From Clostridia bacterium (GTDB taxonomy: Bacteria > Bacillota > Clostridia > UMGS1883): 37,772 nucleotides of DNA. Where the stretch lies: NCBI GenBank assembly GCA_030527235.1, contig JAUNBL010000019.1, forward strand, positions 1 through 37,772, written 5' to 3'. The position numbers and the translations under genes were made by a program. This document shows positions 7,797 to 17,600 of the stretch, piece by piece. Numbering within the stretch: position 1 is the first letter of the stretch; each line of letters begins with the position of its first letter. The notes under the pieces were generated by a model. The model was not told where the DNA came from, did not search any database, and saw nothing but the letters and a program-made list of their open reading frames with translations.

Positions 7797-9104
7797 TTAA
7801 TACAAATTTCTTTTATCAATAATTCTCTTTGCTTTTCCTTCGCTGCGTTCTATGCTTTTTGGTTCTACAAGCGTAACTTTTGCGGCGATACCGAGCATGC
7901 TTTGTAATGCGGCGCGAATTTTTGCGGCAAGTGATTCCATTTTGCGAACCTCGTCGAAAAAATGAGAATCGGATATTTCAACTTGTACTTCAAGAGTGTC
8001 AAGCTGTCCGTCACGATCAACTATAAGCATATAGTGCGGTGAGGTCTCTCCCAGTTCCATCAGAACTTGTTCAATCTGTGAGGGGAATACATTAACGCCG
8101 CGAATAATAAGCATGTCGTCTGTTCTGCCGCACGGTTTTGACATTCTGACATGTGTCCTGCCGCACTCGCACTCATCGTAATTGAGCGAGGATACGTCAC
8201 GCGTGCGATAACGAATAAGGGGAAACGCCTCTTTGGAAAGACAAGAAAACACCAGTTCCCCGTTAGATTTTGCAGGTAAAACTTTTTCCGTGTCCGGGTC
8301 GATTATTTCAGGTACAAAATGGTCTTCCCAAACATGAAGTCCGCTTTTTTGGGAACAATCTACGGCAACACCTGGTCCCATTATCTCACTCAGACCGTAG
8401 ATATCGTGCGCGTCCAGCCGCAGCAATCGTTCAAGTTCTGCACGCATCCCTTCTGTCCACGGCTCTGCGCCAAATAAGCCGCCTTTAAGCTTGAATTCGG
8501 AAATATCTAACCCCATGTCTCGGATTGTTTCGCCTAAATATATTGCATATGAAGGTGTACAGCAAAGATGCGTTGCGCCGAAATCCTTTAAAAGCGTTAT
8601 TTGGCGCTTTGTGTTTCCGGAAGATGTGGGAACCGTTGAGGCACCAATTCGTTCACTGCCATAATGAGCGCCCATTCCACCTGTAAAAAGACCGTAACCG
8701 TAAGAAACCTGCACCATGCTTGTATTATCAGCGCCGGCAATGGTAAGCGCGCGCGCTACGCACTCTGCCCAAATTTCTATATCATGCGCAGTATATCCAA
8801 CAACAGTCTGCTTTCCTGTTGTTCCGCTTGAAGCATGTATACGCACAACTTCACTCATTGGAACGGCAAAAAGTCCGAAAGGATATGTTTCTCTTAGGTC
8901 CTGTTTAGTGGTAAACGGTAAATACTCCAAATCGTCAATGGTTTTAATATCTCCAGGCAGTATTCCCTTTTGCTGCATTTTTGCGCGATAGTACGGCACA
9001 TTTGTATACACTCTTTCAAGAGTACGTTTTAGTTTTTTTGATTGTAGCTCATGTATCTCATCGCGAGACATTTTTTCAGCCGCGGCATTCCAATATTTTT
9101 CCAT
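7797..9104 (-). CDS. phenylacetate-CoA ligase (PaaK family), copy nearer ACT
   Basis: Adenylate-forming ligase of 435 residues, the usual PaaK length. It joins an aryl-acetic acid to CoA with ATP cleaved to AMP and pyrophosphate. Seen motifs: phosphate-binding SSGTTGKQTVVGYT, the YGLSEIMGPG segment that contacts the adenine, YRTRDV, and a C-terminal AMP-binding subdomain beginning near GRTDDMLIIRGVNVFPSQIE. A GGAG ribosome site stands before the ATG. It lies between iorB and the ACT gene. A second ligase of the same family is encoded upstream of iorA, so the two may serve different aryl groups (for instance indole versus phenyl), which is inference. Substrate cannot be read from these motifs. 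Confidence 0.93.
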   Translation of the reverse strand: MEKYWNAAAEKMSRDEIHELQSKKLKRTLERVYTNVPYYRAKMQQKGILPGDIKTIDDLEYLPFTTKQDLRETYPFGLFAVPMSEVVRIHASSGTTGKQTVVGYTAHDIEIWAECVARALTIAGADNTSMVQVSYGYGLFTGGMGAHYGSERIGASTVPTSSGNTKRQITLLKDFGATHLCCTPSYAIYLGETIRDMGLDISEFKLKGGLFGAEPWTEGMRAELERLLRLDAHDIYGLSEIMGPGVAVDCSQKSGLHVWEDHFVPEIIDPDTEKVLPAKSNGELVFSCLSKEAFPLIRYRTRDVSSLNYDECECGRTHVRMSKPCGRTDDMLIIRGVNVFPSQIEQVLMELGETSPHYMLIVDRDGQLDTLEVQVEISDSHFFDEVRKMESLAAKIRAALQSMLGIAAKVTLVEPKSIERSEGKAKRIIDKRNLY

Positions 9105-9119
9105 TATTATCTCCTGCTT

Positions 9120-9692
9120 TCAAATTCCGTATCCCGCTTCAAACGCTCGAATATTAACATCTAAAAGCTTTGAAGGAACGGTTGCATTTATAGCATCAAG
9201 CCATTCACTCTTTGGAATGGCAGTATTTTTTGCAAGAACGCCTATGAGCGCAACGTTAGCCGCTTTCGCATTGCCCGCCTCCTGCGCAAGTCTAAGCGCA
9301 TTCAGCCCGAAGAAATCAATGCCTTTTTCTTTAATTTTATCCGAAATATTTTGCGGATATGTCCCCATCCCAAGAATAACAGGCATGGGGTTGATATTCT
9401 GTGTGTTGCATATCATTTTTCCGCCCGGTTTGAGATACTCCAGATAACGGTATGCCTCTAACTCTTCAAAGGCAAGAATAATATCCGCACAACCTTTATC
9501 AATAATGGGGGAAAATACCGATTCTCCGTATTTTACATAGGTTACTACGCTTCCGCCGCGCTGGCTCATGCCATGTACTTCGCTTACTTTTACGTCATAG
9601 CCGCTATCTTGGGCAACCCTGCCGAGAATTCGGCTTGTGAGGAGCGTCCCCTGTCCACCTACTCCTACAATCATAATACTTGTTGTGCTCAT
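9120..9692 (-). CDS. iorB: indolepyruvate:ferredoxin oxidoreductase, beta subunit
   Basis: Gamma-domain (POR_C family) subunit of 190 residues that pairs with IorA to interconvert aryl-pyruvates with aryl-acetyl-CoA, CO2 and reduced ferredoxin. It begins with the nucleotide-fold signature IMIVGVGGQGTLLTSRILG and continues with EVHGMSQRGGSV, both typical of IorB. An earlier in-frame ATG at 9722 exists, but it lies within iorA; the ATG at 9692, one base after the iorA TGA and preceded by AGGTGGG, gives the standard N-terminus and is chosen. Tight spacing to iorA implies translational coupling and equal subunit production. The downstream PaaK-type gene follows after 15 bases. Confidence 0.94.
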   Translation of the reverse strand: MSTTSIMIVGVGGQGTLLTSRILGRVAQDSGYDVKVSEVHGMSQRGGSVVTYVKYGESVFSPIIDKGCADIILAFEELEAYRYLEYLKPGGKMICNTQNINPMPVILGMGTYPQNISDKIKEKGIDFFGLNALRLAQEAGNAKAANVALIGVLAKNTAIPKSEWLDAINATVPSKLLDVNIRAFEAGYGI

Positions 9693-9693
9693 G

Positions 9694-11433
9694 TCACTCA
9701 CCCACCTTTTCAAGCGCGCCAAATTTACATAAATTTATGCACAGACCACATCCATTGCACTGCGTTTCATCCACAACAATTTGCGAATTTTTCAATGAAA
9801 TCGCGGGGCAGCCAAGCTTTAGGCACATCTTACAGTTTTTGCACTTGTCTGCATTTACTTGTGCCTTACCTGTGTAATGAACAGACTTTAAGAGTGCGCA
9901 TGGCCTCTGTGCAATTATAACAGACGGTTCTTCGGTCTCAGTTTCTTCGCGAACTATACGTTCAAAGTTGTCAATGTCGAATGGGTCTGCAATAACAATC
10001 CTGTCCACCCCAACGGCACGGCACAATAGCTCCAAGTCAACTTGTTTTGTAATTTCGCCCTTGATGGTCTTGCCAGTGGTGGGATTTTCCTGATGCCCGG
10101 TCATTCCGGTGATGGAATTATCAAGTATAATTACCGTGGAAGCGCCTTTATTATATACTATATCAATCAAACCGGTGATACCGCTGTGTATAAATGTCGA
10201 GTCTCCGAGAATGCTTACAGTCTTTTTTGAAAACTCGCGTCCTATTCCCTTTTCCATTCCATGACTCATTCCTATACTCGCACCCATGCAAACACATGCG
10301 TCAATGCTTTGAAGCGGTGCAAGTGCGCCAAGTGTATAGCAGCCAATGTCGCCATTTACAAGAAGTTTAAGCTTATTAAGAACGTAGTGAACGGCGCGAT
10401 GCGGGCAACCCACACACATAACCGGAGGTCTCCCCGGAGTAGGTTCATCGGGCGCTGCGGTTTTAGGTACGCCCTCTCCGAGCACTGTTTCACGTATCAT
10501 CTGTGCAGTGTACTCACCTTCTAATGTAAACGCTTTCTTGCCAATCAAATCAATTCCCAGCAGACGGCAATGTGTTTCAATAAAAGGGTCAAGCTCTTCT
10601 ATAACATATATCTTTTTAACTTTAGATGCAAATTTCAAAATCAGTTCTGACGGAAGAGGATTGACTATACCCAATTTAAGGTATGACGCATTTTCACCTA
10701 AAGCCTCTTTCGCATACTGATAAGTTATACCGGCGCAAATAATTCCGATATCGCGATTGTTGTATTCAATAGTATTAAGTGACGATGTTTCCGCAAACTG
10801 AGCCGCCTCAGCCATTCTCTTTTCAACCACAGTATGTCTTTTTTTTGCCATGGCGGGCATCATAACATATTTCCCGGCATCTTTGGTATAGCTTTTTGGC
10901 GTGTCGTCTGCTCTATCCCCTATTTGAACAAGACTTTGCGAATGTGAGACTCTCGTGCAAAGGCGCACCAAAACCGGCGTATCAAATTTTTCACTCAGGT
11001 CAAACGCCGCTTTTGTATATTCTTTACATTCCTCGCTATCCGACGGTTCAAGCATGATTACTTTAGCGGCTTTTGCGTGATTACGGCTGTCCTGCTCGTT
11101 TTGCGAAGAATGCATTCCTTGGTCGTCAGCCACGCATATAACCAACCCTCCGTTAACACCGGTATAACTCACGGTATAAAGCGGGTCGGCAGCAACGTTA
11201 AGTCCCACATGTTTCATGCATGACATGGCGCGTGCGCCGCCTATAGAAGCGCCGATGGAAACCTCAAGAGCAACTTTTTCGTTCGGCGCCCATTCACTGA
11301 ACACATCGTCATACTTTGCAATCTCTTCGGTTATTTCTGTACTCGGAGTCCCGGGATACGATGAAACAAGCCTTACTCCGGCTTCATATGCACCACGCGC
11401 AACGGCTTCGTTTCCAAGCATAAGTTTTTTCAT
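9694..11433 (-). CDS. iorA: indolepyruvate:ferredoxin oxidoreductase, alpha subunit
   Basis: Catalytic subunit of 579 residues, TPP- and iron-sulfur-dependent. N-terminal pyrimidine-binding domain with SYPGTPSTEITE, a middle domain, then a TPP-binding domain with GDIGCYTLG, the GDSTFIHSG metal site and DNSITGMTGHQ. The C-terminus carries two ferredoxin-like clusters: CKNCKMCLKLGCP and CNGCGLCINLCKFGAL. This order is diagnostic for IorA rather than pyruvate oxidoreductases. The enzyme oxidises indolepyruvate or phenylpyruvate to the aryl-acetyl-CoA, or runs in reverse to carboxylate it when ferredoxin is strongly reduced. GAAGGTGG stands 9 bases before the ATG. The gene is flanked by two PaaK-type ligases in one operon with iorB. 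Confidence 0.95.
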   Translation of the reverse strand: MKKLMLGNEAVARGAYEAGVRLVSSYPGTPSTEITEEIAKYDDVFSEWAPNEKVALEVSIGASIGGARAMSCMKHVGLNVAADPLYTVSYTGVNGGLVICVADDQGMHSSQNEQDSRNHAKAAKVIMLEPSDSEECKEYTKAAFDLSEKFDTPVLVRLCTRVSHSQSLVQIGDRADDTPKSYTKDAGKYVMMPAMAKKRHTVVEKRMAEAAQFAETSSLNTIEYNNRDIGIICAGITYQYAKEALGENASYLKLGIVNPLPSELILKFASKVKKIYVIEELDPFIETHCRLLGIDLIGKKAFTLEGEYTAQMIRETVLGEGVPKTAAPDEPTPGRPPVMCVGCPHRAVHYVLNKLKLLVNGDIGCYTLGALAPLQSIDACVCMGASIGMSHGMEKGIGREFSKKTVSILGDSTFIHSGITGLIDIVYNKGASTVIILDNSITGMTGHQENPTTGKTIKGEITKQVDLELLCRAVGVDRIVIADPFDIDNFERIVREETETEEPSVIIAQRPCALLKSVHYTGKAQVNADKCKNCKMCLKLGCPAISLKNSQIVVDETQCNGCGLCINLCKFGALEKVGE

Positions 11434-11448
11434 AGCGTATAACCACCT

Positions 11449-12750
11449 TCATTTATTGCGCATGTCTATAACATGCTTTGCTTTGCCTGCTGTTCTTTCA
11501 ATAGTCTGTGGATTCACAAGCGTTACCTTTGCGTCAATGCCAAGCACTGTTTTGAGTTTAGCCCTTACTGACGCGTTTAGCTGTTCAAGAGCGGTAAAGT
11601 TATCTAACAGAGATTCGTCCGTAAGCTCCACGCGAACCTCAAGGACATCGGCAAACGAGCTATTGCGCGTTACAACAAGCTGGTAGTGCGGTCCAACTCC
11701 TGGAATTGTAAGGAGAACCGTTTCCACTTGTGACGGAAATACGTTGACACCTTTGATTATCAGCATATCGTCGCTTCTGCCCTGTATTTTTTCCATCCTA
11801 AGCGAAGTTCTGCCGCATTTGCACGGCTCATCGATAAGACGAGTTATGTCTCTTGTCCTGTAACGAAGTATAGGCATCGCTTCTTTTGAAAGAGTCGTTA
11901 TTACCATTTCGCCCTTTTCACCATACGGTAGCACTTCTCCGGTATCTGGGTCAATAATTTCACAAAGGAAAAAGTCCTCGTTAATATGCTGGCCGCATTT
12001 CATATAGCATTCTCCCGACACACCCGGTCCACCGACCTCGGTAAGCCCGTAATTTTCCGTCACGAGAATGCCCCAACGCTCCTCTATCAGCTTGCGCATT
12101 TCCTCGGTATGTCCTTCTCCGCCGAACATTCCTACGCGAAGCTTGAAATCTTCCTTCGTATAGCCGAGCTTTTGCGCCACCTCGCTCAAATAAATAGCAT
12201 ATGAAGGTGTGCTGACCAAAAGCGTGGTGCCTAAATCCTTCATCATCATAAGCTGCTTTTCCGAGTTGCCGCTTGAGATTGGAATAACCATTGCACCGAG
12301 CCTGTCCAGCCCAAAATGCAGTCCAAGAGCGCCGGTAAAAAGGCCATAGCCAAACGAAATCTGCGCAATGTCCTCGTCGGTTACGCCGGCAGCGGCGGCA
12401 ATTCTGGCGATGCATTCCGCCCATGAATTAATATCATTTTTTGTATATCCTCCGACAATCGGCTTGCCTGTCGTTCCGCTTGAAGCGTGAATACGACGCA
12501 CCTCTTTTAGCGGCACGGCAAATAAACCGTACGGATAATTGTCTCTGAAGTCGGCCTTTGTTGTAAATGGCAGCTTTGCCGCATCGGCAAGCGTCTTGAT
12601 ATCCTCCGGCTTGACATTTAATGCGTCAAGCTTTTTTTGGTAAAACGGAACATTATCATAGCAGCGTTTTACCGTTTCTTGCAGCTTGCGTAACTGTATC
12701 TCTCTGATATCTGCGCGAGAAGCACATTCTATTTCTTTGTTCCAAATCAC
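11449..12750 (-). CDS. phenylacetate-CoA ligase (PaaK family), copy next to the symporter
   Basis: Second PaaK-family ligase, 433 residues. It has SSGTTGKPIVGGYT, ENYGLTEVGGPG, YRTRDITRL, and the C-terminal GRSDDMLIIKGVNVFPSQVE segment. It is clearly a paralogue of the ligase at 7797-9104 but differs throughout, so it is an old duplication or a separate acquisition rather than a recent copy. The start is a GTG whose four bases overlap the stop of the symporter gene (GTGA), a classic coupled junction. Its place between an SSS symporter and iorA suggests that it activates the transported acid (inference). ATP cost makes CoA synthesis, rather than ATP formation, the more natural direction for this family. 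Confidence 0.93.
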   Translation of the reverse strand: MIWNKEIECASRADIREIQLRKLQETVKRCYDNVPFYQKKLDALNVKPEDIKTLADAAKLPFTTKADFRDNYPYGLFAVPLKEVRRIHASSGTTGKPIVGGYTKNDINSWAECIARIAAAAGVTDEDIAQISFGYGLFTGALGLHFGLDRLGAMVIPISSGNSEKQLMMMKDLGTTLLVSTPSYAIYLSEVAQKLGYTKEDFKLRVGMFGGEGHTEEMRKLIEERWGILVTENYGLTEVGGPGVSGECYMKCGQHINEDFFLCEIIDPDTGEVLPYGEKGEMVITTLSKEAMPILRYRTRDITRLIDEPCKCGRTSLRMEKIQGRSDDMLIIKGVNVFPSQVETVLLTIPGVGPHYQLVVTRNSSFADVLEVRVELTDESLLDNFTALEQLNASVRAKLKTVLGIDAKVTLVNPQTIERTAGKAKHVIDMRNK

Positions 12751-14282
12751 ATTACTGCATCCCTTTCCGTAGAAATACTATTATTCTCAACCGGCGCCGT
12801 AAACGCGCTCACGAGCGGGACAATAATAAAAGATACTGCCATTGCCGCAACTCCTGAAATCGGTGCAAAGTTAAGTGCCGCTGAGAAATCATTAGTTATT
12901 GTTTTATATACAGTCAATCCCAAAACCACCAAAAATCCGCTTAAAAGACCGCACCATGCGCCTGCTCGGGATATCTTTTTTGAATATATTCCCCAAATGA
13001 ACGGTCCGATAAAACAACCTGATACTACGCCCCAGGAAAACGACATGATATTTACAATTACCGATATTTTCATAACCGCAAAAAGAAATGAAAATCCCAC
13101 AAATAAAAGACATAACGCTCTTGTCAGAATCATTTGTTTTCGTTTGTCATAATCCGGCTTGATAACCGGCAAAAGGTCTACAGATATCGAAGAAGCGCTT
13201 GTAAGCACCACAGAGGAAAGCGTTGACATAGATGCCGAAAGCAAAAGCAAAAGTATCAGCGCCAAAACCGCAGTTGTAAAAAGGTTGGTATCACCAAGCG
13301 CTGCCATGAGCGTATTGGGCACAACATAATCAACGCCGCCTTCCGGCAATGTGTTGTTAAGAAATATCCGTCCCAGGAAGCCGACGAAATACGCGCCTAT
13401 TCCAATTATAAGGGAAAAAAGAGTGGCGATTACCGTAGCGTAGCGGATGCTCTTTTCGTCTTTAATTGCGTAATATTTCCCTACCATTTGGGGAAGCCCC
13501 CATGTGCCAAAGCTTGTAAGTAAAATATTTGACGCGAGAAAACTCCATTTATTTCCGCCGAAAATGTCGGTAAGAGAGGAGACACCGTCATCTTCACCTA
13601 AAATGCGAATTTTCTCGATTGCGCCTCCGAGACCGCCAACAGATTGATGATTAAGCAAAATTCCCACCATCATTACGATACCAGCAATCATTACAATGCC
13701 CTGTACAAAATCGGTATGCGATGTCGCCACATATCCGCCTAAAACAAGATATATTGCGGAAAGTACTGCGATGAAAAGCATTATCACCCAAACTGGAACA
13801 TCCGGAAATATCACGTTAAACATGGAACCGAGTCCCTTATATACAGCAGCGGAATAGGGTACAAGAAACACAAAAATAATTACCGCCGCATAAATTTTCA
13901 TTGCCTGTGAAGAATACCGCGCCTCAAAAAACTCCGGCATCGTCTTGGCCCCGAGTTTATGCGTCAAACTGCGGGTTCTTTTTGCGAGCACCAGCCATGC
14001 TAACAGACAGCCGAGTACGGCGTTGCCTATCCCTATCCAAATTGAACCTATGCCGATATTCCACCCGTGGTTGCCTGCATAGCCCACAAAAATAACAGCC
14101 GAAAAGTAACTGGTACCGTACGCAAACGCCGACATCCACGGTCCAATACTCCTGCTGCCTAAAAGAAAGCCGTAAATATTTTTCGCCCTTTGTGATGTGT
14201 AAAGCCCGATACCAATCATCATCGCGCTGAAAAGAACAAGCGCGATAATCGTGACAGTCTGAACCTGCCCTAAATTTACCAT
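12747..14282 (-). CDS. sodium:solute symporter (SSS family)
   Basis: Membrane transporter of 511 residues with about 13 hydrophobic helices and the SSS (PF00474) pattern, including an N-terminal helix ending in LLGSRSIGPWMSAFAYGTSYFS and a YLVLGGYVATSHTDFVQG segment around helix 5. Members use the sodium gradient to import substrates as varied as proline, pantothenate and acetate; the phenylacetate permease of pseudomonads also belongs to this family, which suits a neighbour that encodes phenylacetate-CoA ligases. It is the first gene of the aryl-acid operon, 41 bases after the predicted -10 box, with TAGGAGAT before the ATG. The substrate is inferred from context only. Confidence 0.9.
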   Translation of the reverse strand: MVNLGQVQTVTIIALVLFSAMMIGIGLYTSQRAKNIYGFLLGSRSIGPWMSAFAYGTSYFSAVIFVGYAGNHGWNIGIGSIWIGIGNAVLGCLLAWLVLAKRTRSLTHKLGAKTMPEFFEARYSSQAMKIYAAVIIFVFLVPYSAAVYKGLGSMFNVIFPDVPVWVIMLFIAVLSAIYLVLGGYVATSHTDFVQGIVMIAGIVMMVGILLNHQSVGGLGGAIEKIRILGEDDGVSSLTDIFGGNKWSFLASNILLTSFGTWGLPQMVGKYYAIKDEKSIRYATVIATLFSLIIGIGAYFVGFLGRIFLNNTLPEGGVDYVVPNTLMAALGDTNLFTTAVLALILLLLLSASMSTLSSVVLTSASSISVDLLPVIKPDYDKRKQMILTRALCLLFVGFSFLFAVMKISVIVNIMSFSWGVVSGCFIGPFIWGIYSKKISRAGAWCGLLSGFLVVLGLTVYKTITNDFSAALNFAPISGVAAMAVSFIIVPLVSAFTAPVENNSISTERDAVM

Positions 14283-14322
14283 TATCTCCTACCATCCTTC
14301 CATTCTACAAAACTACTTATAT

Positions 14323-14351
14323 ACTATACACCTTATAGCCAGCGCTGTCAA
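14323..14351 (-). promoter_or_regulatory. consensus sigma-A promoter of the aryl-acid operon
   Basis: Read on the minus strand: TTGACA (14346-14351), a 17-base spacer and TATAGT (14323-14328). This is the best promoter in the window. Transcription would start near 14316 and give a leader of about 33 bases before the symporter ATG at 14282, too short for a riboswitch. Confidence 0.8.
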
Positions 14352-14515
14352 CAGAAAAATTGCGGAAAAATAAAATTTATCCGAGAGAGTCAGCTCCTGT
14401 TTGCGCAACACAGGAACAGATAATAATTACAGAAAATCTTAACTGAACAAAAGAGTAAGTAGCGCAACTACTGACTCTTGGGGCAATATGTGATTATTCG
14501 TAGGCATTATTTACA

Positions 14516-14555
14516 ACACAAACGGGCAACCATTGGCTGCCCGTTTGTGTTTTTG
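14516..14555. terminator. 13-bp hairpin, probable terminator of the secreted-protein gene
   Basis: ACACAAACGGGCA (14516-14528) and its exact complement (14538-14550) enclose a 9-base loop. On the plus strand the stem runs into a T5 stretch; on the minus strand, downstream of the 14608-17698 gene, the tail is less U-rich but the AT-rich base of the stem can serve. It probably ends minus-strand transcripts before the aryl-acid promoter. Confidence 0.6.
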
Positions 14556-14607
14556 CTGCCTTAAGCGGCAACGCTGCGTTGTTGTTGCTAATGCTTTCTA
14601 AAACTAT

Positions 14608-17600
14608 TTATATATTTCCCGAATTGCTCCCGCACAGCGGAAGCATAGATTCTGCACTTTGCCAGAGCATTACCTCAATTGTGCTTGCGCCATCCGTTGG
14701 CAGGCTTGCTGACGGTGCATAGGAGGCGCTTCCTGCGCTTATTTCACATTCCTTATTGATATCAAGTGATATGAGGCGCTTTCCATCCTCGGTATAAGCT
14801 GCAAAAAACAATGTGCCTGTTGTTGCACTCGGCGCTTTAATCGTCGCTGTTTGTGCAGATACGTCTACATTGGTGATGCTCAGCATCGATTTTTTAAATA
14901 CTATATTGCTGACTTCCGCCCTATCATCATATCTATCTACTGTAGAGTCCTTTGTATATGAAAAAGTTACAGTGTGTGAACCCTCGCTTATATCATAAGC
15001 TACGCTATCTGTCACATTGTTTCCGGAGGCTTCTAATAAGGTAGTGCCGTCAAGAATAACATAAAACTCATCAAAGCTGTGTTCACTTGAAACAAGATAA
15101 TCAAAGGATACCTCATATGTTTCTCCTGCAGGAACAACGACGCTGAAGTTCAAGCTTGTGCTATCGGAACCGGCTATCTTCTTTGAGCGGAACTTCTCCG
15201 GCGTTCCTGCTGTTGTATCTGCCGGAACTAAGCTCCAATCACCTGAAATGGCTGTAATTATGCCGTCGTCATCTGTCAGCACCTGAAGCTCTTTAACATA
15301 ATCCGATATTAAAACGAATTTTGCATAAAATACCTTGTCCCCCGTATCGGTTGCCGATATTTCCGTAACTGCCGAAGTCGTAAACTCAGCGTCCTCAAAC
15401 CAGCCCTCAAATACATAGTTGTCTTTTGTTGGGGCTACGGGAAGCGAAGCGCCCTCTCCCTCAATATAGCTTGTAATATTGTCGCCGTTCAAAACACCAC
15501 CGTTCAGTTGAAGCGTTACGTTATAAACTCTCAGAAACTTAGCGTAATATGTTTTATCTCCTGTTGTACCTATCGGCAAGCTTGTTACTGCGCTGCCAGA
15601 GAATTCGCCGTTTTCATACCAGCCTCTGAATACATAATTATCTAAGGTAACATCAGTCGGTAAAGTTATAGCTTCAGCCGGTGTGTAGCTTGTCAAATTT
15701 CCACTGTTTATTGTACCGCCGTTTGTTTCAAATGTTATGGAGTATGAACTGTAATCAAGCTGAATCTGTGTTGCATCATCTGCTTTTACAACAAATGTGA
15801 AATTCCCGTCAGCATCTCTGCTGATTACTGTTCCGTCATATGTAACACTGTCAAATTTATTACCTTCAAATGTCAGAGAAGTACCGGCTTTTGCGTAATA
15901 GACAGTGTCAAGCTTATTCTCTTGATAAGCAATGAGCATATAGACAGACGGATTTGCTTCGGTTGCCGGAATGATATTTGATGAAGTTACCGACCAGAAT
16001 CCGCTGTGTTCGGCAGTTGTGTTTTCGGTATTCAAAAGGTATGCCATTTGTAGAATTGATGGAATGCTTCCTGCACAATTGGTCACTGTTCCTGCCTGTG
16101 TCCCTACAACAGAACTGTCAGAATAGCAGTTAACAACCGTTCCTATTAAGCTTGATGTATCGTTCCTGTTATCGCCTACCAAATGACCCGCTCTGCCGTA
16201 TGCTGTAACAGTATTGCCAAATTCAGCGCAATTTCGGATTATTCCGCCATAGTTGCAGCCTGCAACAGCGCCGCCGATACGGTTTGACGCATCGACTCTT
16301 GAATTGTAAACAAAGCAATTTTCAATCAGACCGCCGATTAAAACCTGACCGCACAAAGCGCCGAAACGTCCGTCGATGTTCGGATAGGTATAAGCTGCGT
16401 TTTCTATTGTAAGATTTTTAATAGTTCCGCTCAGAGTCCCGACAAGTCCCGCTGTTACATTTGTCGCGCTTGCTGTTATTGTGAAATTCGATATTTTGTG
16501 GTATCCTCCGTCTATCACACCAAAGAATCCGCGCTCAGGTATTGTTGCGCTGTCATATATTAGGGTAGAGCTGGGCTGAATCGGGTCGATGGACTCGCCG
16601 CCAAGGTCAATATCTGACGTCAGTACAGCCTCCATAGTCGCATTCTGCGATGCCGCAGCTATAAAAGCCAACAGCTCTTCTTTTGTTGAAATATACACAA
16701 CAGGCGAAAATTCAGCTGCAACAGTAACTGAGCTGTCAACCATAGTAAATTCGCATGAATTACTTCCTGTTCTCTTCGTGTCAAGCTCGGCGCCTCCAGA
16801 ATCGGTAACCGTAAGCTTTGAACAATAATATCCCTCAGCAGGAATTGTATTTACTGTTATCGTAGCGCCGCCGGTCGCATAATCGTCGCTCAAAACTACA
16901 GAACCGTTTTCTGCCGGGCTTACAGCAACACCGTATAAAGCGGAAAATACAGGCGGCTCCGGAGTATATGTAGTCCCGGTCGTTACCACTCTGCCGAGAT
17001 ATACAATTCTTCCATCGCTGTCAGACCAGGTTCCTCTTTCTGTTTTACTAAATTCCCATATAAGCTTGTTGGCTCCTGTTCCTTCAAATTCAACCTTCTC
17101 CGACAGGATGGATTCATACGGATTTGCTGTCTCCGTGAAATTTCTTTCTATTTTCAGCACGTTGTTTATATAGAAACGTAAAATAAATTTTCCGTAGTTT
17201 GTGAAGCCCTGATTGACCGCCCAGTCAAACGCCGCTATGCATGGACCTGTCGCTGTAGATTCTGCCGTTGCGGTTATAGTTTTCGATGATGTGGAGACCG
17301 AGAATGTTGCATACAAGCCGTCCGTTCTACCGTAGTAGCCATTTTCGCTCTGTGATAAATCTGACATTTCAGTTGCGGAAACGTGCTCCATAAAATCCTC
17401 GGTGTCAATAATAGATGCAGAAACAATCACGTCGCCGCTCTCTGTACCGCTTAACTGTGCATATCCATCTGCCGGAGTTGATTCAAATGTTATCTTATCG
17501 CCGAGACTGATTTCGTCTCCATTTGAGAGGACGGTGTCACCTCTCCTTGCAACAAATGTTCCGTTTTCAACCGACTCAGGCAAAACTATGGTAAAGCTTT

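Larger units (their letters stand above)
14283..14607. other. 325-base intergenic region with structured segments
   Basis: No gene is supported here. From left to right it holds the leader and promoter of the aryl-acid operon (14283-14351), a hairpin with CCTGT/ACAGG arms (about 14396-14414), a larger imperfect hairpin with AAGAGTAAGTAG/CTACTGACTCTT arms (14451-14479), and a 13-bp terminator-like hairpin (14516-14550). AGAGTCAG at 14386-14393 is complementary to CTGACTCT at 14471-14478, so the middle structures compete with each other. Both inner loops contain GCGCAAC. I could not match this to a known riboswitch, T-box, 6S RNA or tmRNA; a small RNA is possible but unproved. Confidence 0.45.

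Noticed and set aside
9573-9920. 115-codon plus-strand open frame across the iorB/iorA junction
   Set aside because: Shadow of iorA and iorB; no ribosome site and no recognisable protein features.
14283-14607. T-box or other known riboswitch for the aryl-acid operon
   Set aside because: The promoter at 14323-14351 gives a leader of only about 33 bases, and the T-box consensus is not present on the minus strand.
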